In this document: piece after piece, positions 22,001 to 33,400 of the stretch
How the letters are laid out: each line of letters begins with the position of its first letter
Position numbering within the stretch: the stretch's first letter is position 1
DNA from: Plasmopara viticola
Taxonomy: Eukaryota; Oomycota; Peronosporomycetes; Peronosporales; Peronosporaceae
Reading direction: 5' to 3'
DNA length: 64,000 bases
Assembly: GCA_001695595.3 (NCBI GenBank)
Contig: MBPM02000033.1
Coordinates: 186,001 to 250,000, forward strand
Translations under genes and position numbers: made by a program
The notes under the pieces: model-generated
What the model was told of the DNA's origin: nothing
Databases searched by the model: none
What the model saw: only the letters and a program-made list of their open reading frames with translations

Positions 22001-24543
22001 TCAAACACTTGTAGCTCGCTACTCATTTTAAGTTGCACATGTTGCAAAGGCATTCCCATCTTTAAAAGCTTGAAATACTTGACCAAGTCAGGATGGTCTT
22101 GAGCCAAGACACTCGAGGCTGTCTCCTCGTCATCCGTCTCGTCCGCAGTAATATCCGACAGCGCAAGCTCATCGTGATCGCGATCTTTGTTTTCCATCAA
22201 AAGCACTGGCCCTATTCGAAATTGGAAAGCGGGATCTTGGTCTGCGCACTTTTGCAAAAATTGCGCATATCGGTCGCGCATTTTCAACAACGTCTTGCGA
22301 TCATCATATCCCAACTCGAAGTTGCGCACTTCTTCGACTGGAGCCAGCAAGGTTATCTGTTTCATGACCTTTTCCGATAATGCCCACATCTCTTTTCCAA
22401 TCACCCGATCGACAGGAATAAAGAGCAATTGCTGTAATATCGATAGAAAACATGCTTGGAGCTCGTGGTCGTTCGTCACACTATCAAACAAAGAGCGAAA
22501 CACACTTTCCAAAGAGGCAAGATCCGTCTGCTCATAAATCGTGTCTTTTCGATCATCCTCCATGAATTGTTCAAACACATCAATTTGCTTCTCCATATTG
22601 TCCAATTGATTTCGAAGTTGCGTGACTGAACTGCTAATAATACTGTTGCCTCCAATAGCAAATCGTGCTCCACTGCGAGTGTCCAAAGGAAGTGAAGACC
22701 GAGCGATGGCACCATCAGGAGATAGCGCTGCCAAGTCGTGATCTACAGGTGATGGTGGAGCACTTCTGCTTGCTGACAAACGACTACTACCCAAGTCATC
22801 TGCGTTCTTGCTAATAGAGGACCGCCTCCCACCAAGAGTCTTCAACGTGTCAAATCTCCCGACAGGAGTTCCAGGACAAGTTCCGAGACCACTTACGGGT
22901 GAGTCGGTCGATCGAGCGCTGAGAAGAGGCGAAGGACTGTTCCTTGCAATGTGCTTGGTCGGCTTCGATGATGAAGTAGCTGGAACACCGATATTCGGGG
23001 AGTGAATACCATAAAATTCGTCGTTGGGTGAGGAAACAGGTGTAGAATTGGTGAGAGGGTACTTGGTACGTTGAACAGCAAGTGACTTGGCACGAATTTC
23101 TTCAAAGTAGCCCGCCATCTTAAGTGCCATAAAATCGGAACGAATCGCAAGTCGGTCTTCTAGTCGGATGGCCTTATTTACAATAATATTCACAAAACTC
23201 AGTACGTCTTCCTTAAATACAAGCGAATACCTAGTCGACTTCAGCGCATCCCGCAAGCAGCTAAAGCGAATAGTTTCGCCCTTGGTCTCTTTATAATGAT
23301 CGAAAGCCTCAATCACAGCAGAATGGCCCGCTGCGCTATTGTAGCACACAATGCCAAGTAACTGGAGCGTATTTTTTTTCAAATCCCCATTTTCCGTGTG
23401 AAAACACAAGGCGACTCGCTTGACAAGCCCTGGAGTGTTGGTTATTGCTTCAACTCCGGCGGTAAAGTGCGTCAAGGAACGTAAAATTCGTAGAATCACT
23501 TCACACACACGCGTTGCCTTTTCAAACTTGGAATTCTCAATCGGGAACGGTGACGGATCAGGGAGCTTCATTGTAAGATAATCCAAGCCAAAATGAGCAA
23601 GAAACGCCTCTAACCAGTCAGTCGATGCAATCGCAATCTTAGCTCGAAGAGCCTCCAGATCCTTTAACCCTTTATTATCCCACTTCAGCTCGACCAAATT
23701 TTCAGCAAATTTCTCCGCTTCGGTTGCATTAGACTTGGTATGTTCTTCATTTGCGTTCTGCTGTGCATACCAAACCACGTGCCACTTGGTCTCCAGTGAC
23801 TCAATCCGAATCAATTCGTCCATCACATCTTCTGGTACTCCGCGCTTTAGCATCAGTTCACGGTACATTTCATCCACTGTGTCCCATTTGGGTGGCCGTG
23901 GCGGTCTTTCCTTTTCCTTTGGCGCGGCGCCACCTGTTGGGATTCTTGTCGCAAAGAAATCCCGAAAGTATTGCAATTTCTCATTGAAATTACCATCAGG
24001 GACAGGATTTGACATGGAAATGGACGATCGAAAAAAACTATTGCGTCGTGGCTTCGACGACGTCGGATGATTCGTCTCTTGTTTTTCGGGATCGCGTCGA
24101 AATTCCATCGCAAGTGGCCACGCAGTTGGATCTTGCTGCAATTGCATTGCATGTTTGACAATTTGCTCAAACGGCATGTCATCGATTTTTGTTTTGTGAA
24201 GAATCTGGAGAATATCTCCAACTTTGACACGCCCTGTTGACTCGACGTAACCAGGTTGGTTTCCAGCCAATGGTCGAAAACCCTTTACGACAGCACCACG
24301 CTGAGGTTTGTCCCGTTCAATGTGTCGTGCTCGTAAATCTAATCCTAACGGTCCAGGCGTCGGTACCTCGACACGAAAGACAAGCGCACGGTCATTCGCA
24401 TTCGGATCACTGCTAAAAAATGGACTGCCACTGGTAGTAGACATGGCGGACGGTGTATTCACAAACGAATTCGAATTGATAAAACTTGGCGACTCCCGCA
24501 CTGCATTGCCACCGCCCAGCGATCCGCGGCGCTTGCGCCACAT
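19087..24543 (-). CDS. Giant formin: PDZ-like, FH3-like, eight short repeats, FH2
   Basis: A single exon encoding 1,818 residues. A PDZ-like domain occupies ~50-150 (a GPLGLDLRA carboxylate-loop-like motif, then VKVGDILQI). An armadillo-type GBD/FH3-like region follows at ~190-520, then a Ser/Pro-rich linker (~520-640) and a coiled coil (~650-680). From ~816 to ~1290 come eight ~55-residue repeats of the form H-x-K-F-A-K-x-F-K-L-x-K-M-G-M-P...EGL-D...L-x-TPD, a motif otherwise seen once in WASH-complex CCDC53 and in some protist formins. The FH2 domain spans ~1311-1700, beginning LRNLYWEAV, with the signature GNALNDG followed by GFKLNILLKL near 1540. A basic Arg/Lys/Glu tail follows. Formins nucleate and elongate unbranched actin. 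No poly-proline FH1 is visible. Here the repeats sit where FH1 should be. Confidence 0.93.
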   Translation of the reverse strand: MWRKRRGSLGGGNAVRESPSFINSNSFVNTPSAMSTTSGSPFFSSDPNANDRALVFRVEVPTPGPLGLDLRARHIERDKPQRGAVVKGFRPLAGNQPGYVESTGRVKVGDILQILHKTKIDDMPFEQIVKHAMQLQQDPTAWPLAMEFRRDPEKQETNHPTSSKPRRNSFFRSSISMSNPVPDGNFNEKLQYFRDFFATRIPTGGAAPKEKERPPRPPKWDTVDEMYRELMLKRGVPEDVMDELIRIESLETKWHVVWYAQQNANEEHTKSNATEAEKFAENLVELKWDNKGLKDLEALRAKIAIASTDWLEAFLAHFGLDYLTMKLPDPSPFPIENSKFEKATRVCEVILRILRSLTHFTAGVEAITNTPGLVKRVALCFHTENGDLKKNTLQLLGIVCYNSAAGHSAVIEAFDHYKETKGETIRFSCLRDALKSTRYSLVFKEDVLSFVNIIVNKAIRLEDRLAIRSDFMALKMAGYFEEIRAKSLAVQRTKYPLTNSTPVSSPNDEFYGIHSPNIGVPATSSSKPTKHIARNSPSPLLSARSTDSPVSGLGTCPGTPVGRFDTLKTLGGRRSSISKNADDLGSSRLSASRSAPPSPVDHDLAALSPDGAIARSSLPLDTRSGARFAIGGNSIISSSVTQLRNQLDNMEKQIDVFEQFMEDDRKDTIYEQTDLASLESVFRSLFDSVTNDHELQACFLSILQQLLFIPVDRVIGKEMWALSEKVMKQITLLAPVEEVRNFELGYDDRKTLLKMRDRYAQFLQKCADQDPAFQFRIGPVLLMENKDRDHDELALSDITADETDDEETASSVLAQDHPDLVKYFKLLKMGMPLQHVQLKMSSELQVFDPSILETPDKMMQLIKPDEDFGEKKGTRAEEHEKFAKFFKLKKMGMPVSHIELKMSADGLDSSILETPDLLLDQDGNAVKVSTHITQFAGIPVKEHEKYAKLFKLLKLGMSMEHIQLKASAEGLDASLLNTPDQLLDKEGKIYIAQQSKQSFEGVPVKEHERFAKLFKLMKMGMPLEHVKMKAVAEGLDAELLLTPDALVNEDGSIYDAKPSQVAVKVKDHEKFAKYFKLMKMGMPIEQVKLKASAEGLDGELLATPDVLVDEEGQRVKATRSKGTQVKDHEKFAKFFRLLKMGMPLEHVKVKLSAEGLNANLLETPDKLVDENGNEIEGETQALEQFAVKEHKKFAKLFKLLEMGMPLPQVKLKAAAEGLNGDLLETPDKLVDEEGKEIIARGDRKVKVCEHPQYVKYFKLLKMGMPRAQLELRMTAESLDPKLLDTPDALILEDLSSAVLTVKEQAVVAGPPKPKLRNLYWEAVKSEETSGTIWEIFAKEEEKFSRDEAVAVNVSRAKAKPVAGKKDVVLVKFVDQLSDIFVNKPLKVKDSEAKKPTKRRAPTRVALIDAKRANNIGIMLARFRLPYFKLRNAVLLVDKELLSVERVSSLLQFAPEDEELDAVRGYTGDPKLLGDAEQYFREMACVPRLTTRLQAIHATWQFDAYVEEQRKLMASVSNACGELQQCEMLKEIFRVVLSLGNALNDGTARGGAKGFKLNILLKLNQVKAADNSINLLNYVAKVLRAKNPSILGFDKSLPSIESASRVTIQMLKAGESAVRKAANLISNELALHAKLPETKYSQTETDEEISDRFQEVIKPFADRAKKASEQITEDLDAMMKRFETTASFYGEDPTSPDCGPDAFFTIFYSFAKVLQSADRDNERKRIAEERKLRREEETKKRLEQLKLKKKKSTFATLKTGDVDDIVSKIRAKRVEEKRREMLAANGSATLSASTGSNRGSASASRSNHSAVPTPAMDAV
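20672..22096 (-). repeat. Eight tandem ~55-codon repeats inside the formin gene
   Basis: The eight coding repeats run from about 22096 (first, HPDLVKYFKLLKMGMP) down to about 20672 (last, ending in LLDTPDAL). Each has a basic amphipathic helix with KMGMP or LGMS, then an Ala/Glu-rich helix (VKLKASAEGL type), then a TPD turn, followed by a variable 10-20-residue spacer that often contains DEEG or DENG. The internal copies (2-7) are more alike than the first and last, which suggests growth by tandem duplication in the middle of the array. Confidence 0.9.
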
Positions 24544-27062
24544 CCACGCGATCTAGGTTCGCCTTGGCGTTTGTTCTCTCGTCGCCTTCTTCTTTCACGT
24601 GCTCTGAAGTTCTCGGCTTCTTCTTCTTCCTTGTTCTGGTGCTCTCGTCTTTCACTTTTCTTGCTTGACAGGAGGTGAAACTCACCGAGGTGCTAGAGTC
24701 CGGACCTAGCCCGGGTCGAAAGCTGTCGAGGCGGGGCGAGCTTGCACTTGGCTTCCTTAATTGAGCTTTCTGTGGGGGGGACAGACGAGGGTCCGCCCTT
24801 CGGTGGTACAGGGTACCTCCTCTTATAAGTACCAGTACTATTTTGTGACCTTAACCGAATACCGCAGTACTAATACCGCTGCATAATGCACCCAAATTTA
24901 CTGAAATATACACACCCGCACCGCTTCAAGACTAATTTAAGGTCCTAGCCTACATGCGCAAAAGAGCAATCCGAAGAGATTTTTTAAGGCATACTTCCGC
25001 TTATGGTGAAAAATCAAAGACGCGATTTTGACCTTACTCATCTTACGCCAACGTGTTTCAGGTGAAAAAGCTCCGCCGTCCACCTTGGCGATATTCAAAC
25101 ATTCACCCTTTTCGCGGTCTGATAATGCTTACAGTTAGTCCCGGTTAGCTTATATAGAAGCGCCGCCTCAGATTAGTGGATCCAGAAGTCCGCGCGAATC
25201 GATGCATAAATAGAATCGATAGACACAATTTTCTGTGTTTCGGACAAGTGAGTTGCTCTAATCATGGCGCGGTATGGGCTCTTTTACTCCTGGCTATCAA
25301 CTTGACTGTATCAAGTGATGACGAACTGTCGTCTAGAGCTGCTCGCTATGTGATACACATCTCTACGAAGATGCTCTTGCCAATTCTGTCGACAACCCAA
25401 TAAGGAGGAAATTGTTGTCTAGCCTGAATATCTGGTAGAAATCGTGCGCTCATATCACAATTTTTCTAACTTGCGTCGATGTGCATGCAGCGTGGACCAT
25501 GGGTTGCAGAACGACACTCCGTTGGCTTCAACGGCGAGTGTCCAGCCGAGTGAAGCTGTACAAAATAAACTGCTTCACTCGCATGTTGACCTCGTCGACG
25601 CTGTTGTGAAGTGCAAGCAGATGATATATTTTCTTGTACTTTTGTACCCAGCGCTTTTTAAATTCCTTTCATCATCCTTGACGATTTGTGAGGCGTAAAA
25701 AGCACCGAGTCTCCGCCCCTTTGAGCCACCAAACAAGTACGGTAGTCAGCATAAAAAAATCTTGCGGGACTATTAGACTGACTCGGAGAGGTCGCGTGCT
25801 CACACTGGGTAATTCATTATCAATATTCTAGACATCCATGATATCCAACGAAACCTCTAGGGTCGTAGCCGTCGGATCTATAATCATGCGAAATAAATTA
25901 CGCTGTGACGCACCTCGTCTTTTTATTCTCCTCATCGATGTTATTGACTGTGACCTGGGCTTGTCCAGCACAAAATTCAATTAAAGACCGAGAAAGGAGT
26001 GCGTGAGTGCAAATTGAGTACACTAATCGGTTGCTAAATAGCGATGAGAGATGCACAGTCTTGCGAGCATGTTGCTTTGTTGAGCGCGATATATGCAGGG
26101 CGCCATTTAAGAATAAGATGAGTCTTAAGCTTGGTGGTGCGAGCCGTAGGCAAACGTGTTGAGCCCGGACTTTGTCGAGAAGGGTTATTTATCTCTTCTG
26201 TATCAGATGCCATGGTTGATTAGTCGCAATCGACCAAAATAACATTTGTCTTGCTTTCCTTGAAAGAGAACAACCGAAGAGGGTGGTGCGAGTGTGGTGT
26301 TGCAGAAATCTTATCGATATCCGACGGCAAAGCATCTTTTCCCTTGATCGTATAATATGAGCAAGAATAGTGTGTTAAGAATGTCGTCATTTCAGGCACC
26401 GAAAATGCACTAGATATGATCGACAAAATGATTTGAGGTTTTCGGAAAGCGACATTTGTCATAACAGTGAGACATGACTAAAAACTATCGTTACGAATCC
26501 AAGGTCTTAATGAGGGGAGTGTTACAGCGTGCACGAACTTTGTGTGTGTCATGTAATCTATACTATACTTTTGAAATACCTCATGTACATCAATACGAAG
26601 GCAGTGCTTAACTTAAAGTGCTGTCAGAACAAAAGCAGTGCATAATCCAATGATCACTGCTTAGTGCATATAAGGGGAAACAAGTGTGCTAACCACTTAG
26701 ATTTTCATCAATAAAGCTACAAATTTGAATTTCAAGAGCTTTTTGAGTCAACACTTTCTTTGGCGTCAAGTAGATAACGATGTGCGACTGGAACTTATTC
26801 TTGAATTCAGAGAAAGGTCGGAGACTTGAACTCACGCTCTTTTTCAGCAAATGACTAATACAGCCTAACAGCCAGCAAAGGCTGAGAAACTAATTAATGA
26901 ACGAGGCCCAGTTTACATCGCTGACGAAAAAGAAAGTCTAGGGTTTTCGACTGTATTTAATCCTGCGGAAGGTTGAAACTGGTTAGAAATCAATTCAGGC
27001 ATAGTACCGTAAGTTGTTATGGCCAAATACGCGAACAAGTACGTGGATATGCTAACTAATTC

Positions 27063-27341
27063 AGCAGGCACTTTAATGACGCTCAAGTCCATCCAAAGCG
27101 CTCATCAAAGGTGGCGGACTTTGATATGGCGCAAGCTGAGATCCTAAATGCACTAGAAGCTGATGAGATGATTATGATAAGTAGTACGTGGTGTGCTGTA
27201 TTCGAGAATTTGTACAAAGATCCGTTAAGGAGATTGCCTTCAGTAACATCTTTTGCGTTCAACGCATCGCAAATCATTACGTGTATAAACACTCTTGCAG
27301 ACAAATGGCCACGCGATAGGCTGACGTTGAAGAGGTGGTGA
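27063..27341 (+). pseudogene. Possible small gene remnant
   Basis: An uninterrupted frame of about 90 codons ends at the TGA at 27339-27341. It has an internal ATG at 27126 and can be read upstream without a stop to about 27063. The composition is protein-like, with an acidic helical stretch (DMAQAEILNALEADEM) and a hydrophobic segment containing WCAVFENLYKD. A different frame just upstream (about 26870-27060) also reads partly as protein, broken by stops, so this could be the 3' end of a decayed gene. Small helical secreted effectors are one idea, but no signal peptide or RxLR motif is visible. The family is unknown. Confidence 0.25.
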
Positions 27342-30154
27342 GCATAATTGTGAATATCCATGCCCAGCTTAGCGTTGACTAATGCACACATTAGTTCTGT
27401 TGTGTAACTTTTATTTCTAAGTTATGAAGATGGAAAGATTTTTACTTAGCTGTTTGGGTGGCTTTTTGTGGTGGTCACTGCGTCGTCCTCTCATACGGGT
27501 CCACCGCCAGCTACACCGCTCCATTACTATCGTCTAAATTTTAATCACATCACATCCACTAATGTAAAAGGAAACCGTATATTCTTTACGAGATTTGTTT
27601 CTATTTTCACACATTACCGACAGTTGACACATTTCACCCAGTCATTTCAAAGTATGCCACTTGATCCACTTAAATAGCCTCGCATTTCTCAGAGTTTGTC
27701 GAAGCTTATCTCTATGAAGAATTGCAAGCTCAGATTGGCTAGGTAGTGTAGGAAGATATCATATCGCTTTGTCAAAGTGGGCACTTTAAGATCACTTATG
27801 GCTGGATTATGAAGCGGAATCAAGAAGATATGCAGAATTTTGAATGCTCAGAAACTCTCCTGGGTAATGCTAGGCAGCGACCAATAGATATTTTTTAAAA
27901 GGTGAGCAGTATTCATCTTCTTGTCACACATCTGGCAGCCAGTCGGCTGAGGTTTCGTACTATTTGCTGCAGTAGCGGAGATAATACATGTGTGTTATTT
28001 ATGTACTAAATAACCTTTAAAGAGGGCAAATAGTTTTTCTTTCCCTGAGCAGCCATTTACCGTTACTTGTATATAAATTTGGAGCCTCCTCCGACATGCG
28101 TTGAGGAAAAGCGTGTTCGCTGAATAATACCATTTCTATGGCGTGAGTCGGATCTCAACCGTTCACATCTTCGTGATGGATTATGATACGATTTATAAAG
28201 TCTTTGTTAAATAAGATGTGTTGATTTTCACATGGTCACTATAAAGATCGTGCATGGAATAGAACCTGAGAGCGATATATTTGCTTAGTAGATTCTAATA
28301 TACTTGCACTGTACTTGCGCGCCAGGCATTGCTGTTTCCATCAAGAAAATATTAAATTTGATATTTAGGTATTATGAACTCAATAAAGCGTTGTGGCCGA
28401 CTGACATTTAATCTTCTGAGAAGTGTAACCATTCAATTGAAGTTGTGGTGATAGTTTGCTTAATGATATTGCGGCTGACAAGGACATATTTATGAAAGAC
28501 GTGAGGACGTAGCCTGACTAATATCGATCAGTGTGGAACTCTAGCAGGAGGTCACCTCGCATCTGCATAAATACAGTTCTCTCATGCGTCCAGAAGCAGT
28601 TATCAATATCGAACAATTTGCTTTAAAATAGACCTTATTTCTCGTCAGAGCTTACTTAGTGTCGAGCCAATGTATTTTGGTGGGTTCTGATGAGTGGGGT
28701 ACAAGCATGCTAAAGGCAAATGAAACAGCTGATCCCAAGCTGCAGAGCTTCCACAGCTCTGCTGTAAGAAAAACGTTTTGCCAAGGACTTCTATTGCCGC
28801 GTGTAGCTCGAGTTTTTCAACTTCGGCTCTACACCCTACACTACCGTGGAATTCTTAGCAACTTAGTAATTCTTGAATGTTCGAAAAGCTTTTTTTAGCG
28901 CGTCAGATATGACACGATCCTGTCTGACTTTGGTAAGCTGTACTTTAAGACTGAACGACAGCTGATCAATTTAAATTAAATATTTGATACTCTCATGATA
29001 CTTCCTCATTACCGACCTATAACTTTGTCATTAATAAATTTTACATAATGACGACCTCGGCGCCACTTCGCTCGGCAAATTATCACGGGAAGTTTTGAAG
29101 GCACATTGAAATAAATACTGCAAAAATGCGTGTTTGAGGATTAAGCAATTTGCTATAATCTATGAAGAGACAGAGAAGTCTCTCAGATAGAGGGGTACTA
29201 CTTTTTTTCTTCTTATCCTTGTCCATTGAAAACTCTCGTAATGTGCTATCCGTCAATGATCTCACACAAGTAGGCAGTCGTAATATATACATGTATGCTT
29301 ATGTGTCCGCTTTTAAGTTTCTATAAGCATGCTTGGACCGGGCTGTCCAAGATGACCATGGTAAAGGGCAATATGACTATGCTCCACATCCATCTTGCAT
29401 TTGGCGGCGTATTTTGCGTCAAACGATGCTTCGCCCACAGACGTTGACTTGATGTGCATGAAGTAGGAATTGCTGTTTCTGACCAACTAATCACTACCGC
29501 TTGCTCTTAGCGGTCAATAAGTGAGCCTTCATCTTTGTTCGCTGCTGCCTTGATGTACGTCCGAAGCTCATCTCTGTAAATACCCCCGAAGCTGAGGTAG
29601 TCTCGAATATACTATATACATGTTAAGATAACGATCGTGCCATTTAGTAATAAGCGTCTAGGAAGCAAAAAATGATTTAAGAAAGCCCATGTCCCAAAGC
29701 AGAAACGTGATTACATTTATTTGTGTTAAATTATTCGAAGTAGACGCTTTGGCAAGCAAAACAAATGATAAAAAAGCGTCTGACGGGTGTGTGTTCTAGT
29801 GATGTTATCGAGCCTGAGTGCCTCCCTCCCTTCATCATCAACGATTTTACTTTAGTTTAAGCTTGGTGAGTATCAGCATCGCTTTAATTGACAAAAAAAT
29901 GTTATTCAATAAGCCTTCTTGCCTTCATTTGTTTCCCAATTCCATGACTGGCAGAATTTTTTTTTTAATTTGGTGACTGCTAGTAACGCTTGCATTGGAG
30001 CGATTACGCTCGAAACTTCTGATTTGTGTTTGCGCTTGTGCTTTTATATCGTTTTGGCCTGAAGTGATGTCTTTGTATCCTCACGCAGCCATAATATGCG
30101 TTGATGATTGAAGCTTTGACGACCGTGTTGGATGGAATGCGTTGTCTTTTCTCA

Positions 30155-30422
30155 TCTTCAATATTTTAAAGAATCGACATAACGGAGGTGCCCGCGTACC
30201 TTTACTTTCCCGTGAAACTATTCTTTTATCTTCCTTTAACTTGTCAGGATTTTTAAGGATAGTGCCATTTTAAGCATCCGCTGCTGTTCTAAGCTTGACT
30301 GTGGCAGTGCCATATTTAGCACTTTAAAAAACCTGGCAAACTTTTTGCGATTCCCTTCAGCAAACTGCTCTAAAAATCATGTCTCACCCTTGAGCTCATA
30401 TATTTATTTGTCAGCTTATAGG
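30155..30422 (-). pseudogene. Decayed copy of part of the formin repeat array
   Basis: By eye this aligns along its length with about 20755-21050 of the formin gene, in the same orientation: shared blocks include TTGTCAGGA, the run CTGCTGCT near 30278, AAGCTTGACT versus GAGCTTGACT, GGCAGTG, CTGGCAAACTTTTTG versus TTGGCGAATTTTTTG, and CAAACTGCTC versus CAAATTGCTC. It covers the spacer between repeats 7 and 8 and most of repeat 7. Single-base insertions and deletions destroy the reading frame. This is a duplicated fragment, not an exon, and lies 5.6 kb upstream of the formin start. Confidence 0.72.
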
Positions 30423-33400
30423 AAATAATAGTAAGAGGAAACAATACTGATTTTGTGTCGTTTGGTCGAGAAGGATCCCGACCACAAAATTGTCGAACGC
30501 TTTATGCTTTATACGTCGATGCTGTGTCACCTAAATTTGGTATGAGAAATGAAATGTTGTCGACCTGACATGCCTCACCGAACTACTCTACATTTAAAAC
30601 GTTTGCTCTAAATGTCTACAGTTTCATGTAGTCTCTACTTTATTTTGAAGCTTGTGTTTAATATCTTAAGAAACCGGTACCATTCATTGGTGTCAGAATG
30701 CTTACGTGCGCTTATTCAATTTCGATCTTCGCGTGTACATCGTGACATACCATCAGTGCGAAACTTAAAGAGTAATCTCACAGCGCAGGCTGCACCACCG
30801 GTACTAGAATCTAGCTTTAAATATTTACGAGACCCTCCTTCTACCTGTATGGACATTCTATGGTGTGCGTTCGCCAAGCCACAAACAGACTTTTCATAAA
30901 AAACTTTCACCTTCAGCAATTCTGATTGGCATGTTTTTGTATCTAGTGACAACTATCAGTTAACGCATACTCCTCGACCGCCACGCAGCAATCGTAGTCA
31001 TCTCCACTTCTTGGCAAAACTGGGGGAAATTTACGATCCCATATTGGTCAGATAATCTGCGGTCTCATTATTTGATTTTGTTAAGAGAGGCCTATGGCAT
31101 TGGTCAGATACATTCTTCGAGCTCTTGCAGCAGCCCAATAAGTTCGTAAGGTTGATTGTCATACCAGGTAATCTATACAACATGCTACATGTTTCGTACC
31201 TGCTATTGTCAAGTTCCACTATCTACACCAATGTTTAGCCCATTTAAACCAACTTGACCTCGCAACACTTCATCAAGTAGTAGTCATCATCACCCAACTA
31301 TAGTCAATACTGTAGACTGACTGCCTTTTCATTAAAAGTGCCCTTTCAACCGCAAAGGTGATATAAAGTCGTGGCTTAACCGCAACGCTAGAACTAGCGG
31401 TGTTGACATCATTGAGAAGGCAAAGTGCGACACACGCCATTGTGGATGAAGAAAACTGTACAGCACCTTTTGACGTATTCCAACAACGCCGCAGTACGAC
31501 AGTCCAAATCGGTTTCTGACAAGTAAAATATTGGTCCAATTACAATCTCCTAACTATCTAGACGATTGTAGTTTGACCATTAAAAGCAGGGTGTGACTAA
31601 AGCATGACAAAAAGCAAGCATTTGTTAAGAAACCGTTATTTATCCGTTGTCACTGGCTAAATTACCGGATAAGGTAAGTAGGCAATATAGTTACATTATT
31701 CCCGAATTACATACGCATGAGTACTATCCAAAGGAATAAATAGACTCAGAACAGATGCTAAGTCCGGATGTCCCATAATCATCAGGAGCCAAGTGACTCT
31801 ATAAATTCAGGATCTGTAAAAACCAGATGGAGTAAGAAAAAAATGTAGCCTCTGGGGTTGAAGCATTGGGTGACTTAGATCCATTGTGTTAGACCAAGGC
31901 AAGAATACGTGAGAACTCTTTATTAAATATCGCTACTCCATTTGCTTTACGCAACCAGCACTCTTCCGCCACAACCAACTTCGTCTTACTCACCACTCAA
32001 GCCTCGTTTGGCAACCGACCGTTAGAGAAGCTTTTTCCGCGACTGTACTAGAGAGACCGTTGAAGCTCAATTATCGAAATCATTCTGATCCTTGAATCCT
32101 CGTCAGCCCGCACTTCCTGGGTATATACGACATAAAAATAGAAAACACTGGGCATGTATCGTTGGATAGACAGCTCAAGACAAGCCATGGTTGAGTACAT
32201 TTTTATGTGACCTAGAAAGAGGTCTGTCTAATTTGATGCCCCACATCAGAATAGACCAAAGACACATTCACTCTACCTTAGCGAAAGCAGACGCTACTGG
32301 AGCACTCGAGTGTTGCCGATGCTACTTTTGGCGGGTCGCACTCACTAATTTGTTTTGTCTTGAAAAAATACTCGTATATTATACGGCAAGTGAGTCAAAG
32401 ACAAACGAGACGGCTTACCGGGACAGTAATTGCACGGACATTGGCATAGGGCCATTTTTAAATTTGTGATGCTGTACAATAGTTGTTTGATGGAATGAGA
32501 ATTGCTGGAGACAACTCATTTATTCTACTCTCCGATCCTGCACAATACAGTAGAAGCAAAACTTATATTTAGCACCTCCAAACTATATACCAGCTTGTCA
32601 CAGTGCGAAGGTCAGAAACGAGGCCTGCATTTATTGAAGGTTAATCTCGAATCGAACTAGCTTACGACGGATGTAGGTCCTGGCAATTGAAGGTCGAATT
32701 AGGTTTATGATAAAGCTGACAGAATTCGTCGTCGAGTCACTGCTACGTTGACCTGAATTAATGAATCAGTAGCAACTGCGTACAGTAACCATTTCAGTCG
32801 CAAGAGCTACAAGACCCCAAAAAGTTCCGCATCCACGACAAAGAGCTCTGTAAAACGTAGTTTTTTAATGTCCACCAGAAAAGCACGTATTTAAAGTAGA
32901 ACGACAGTTTCATTGTGTAAGTGACTAGATGAGCCAAGGCTCTTACTATCGCCGCTTGATGACTTAGTAGCGATTAATAGCCTTCCTACCCTGATTATTT
33001 TTTCATTAGAACGTTGAGAAGTTCTATCTATTTTATCCTTTAATAGCGGGCGAGTGACCATGGTTTGTCGTCAGGTGCGTCATTAGACAAAAGTATAACA
33101 ATCTGATTTTAGGATGTTCCTCAATTTTAAAAAGCGCATTTCTCCACAATTGGCGCTGCCACTAAAGTTGATGCCCCCTCAAGACCCGGCACAGCTGTCC
33201 ATGTGCTAGGGACACCAAGTCTGCATTCATCCACACTTGTCTGTTTGGAGCATCTAGAGCAAATACAGTGCGTCGGGTAATCTTTTCATATCTTGGCAAA
33301 CAACTTTCATTACACTTTTATTCAACAAGTTGCCAAGCTACTCTTTCGGCATCTAAATAGTGTCTAAAGCGACTAAACTAGATTATAATTGTGACTCAAA

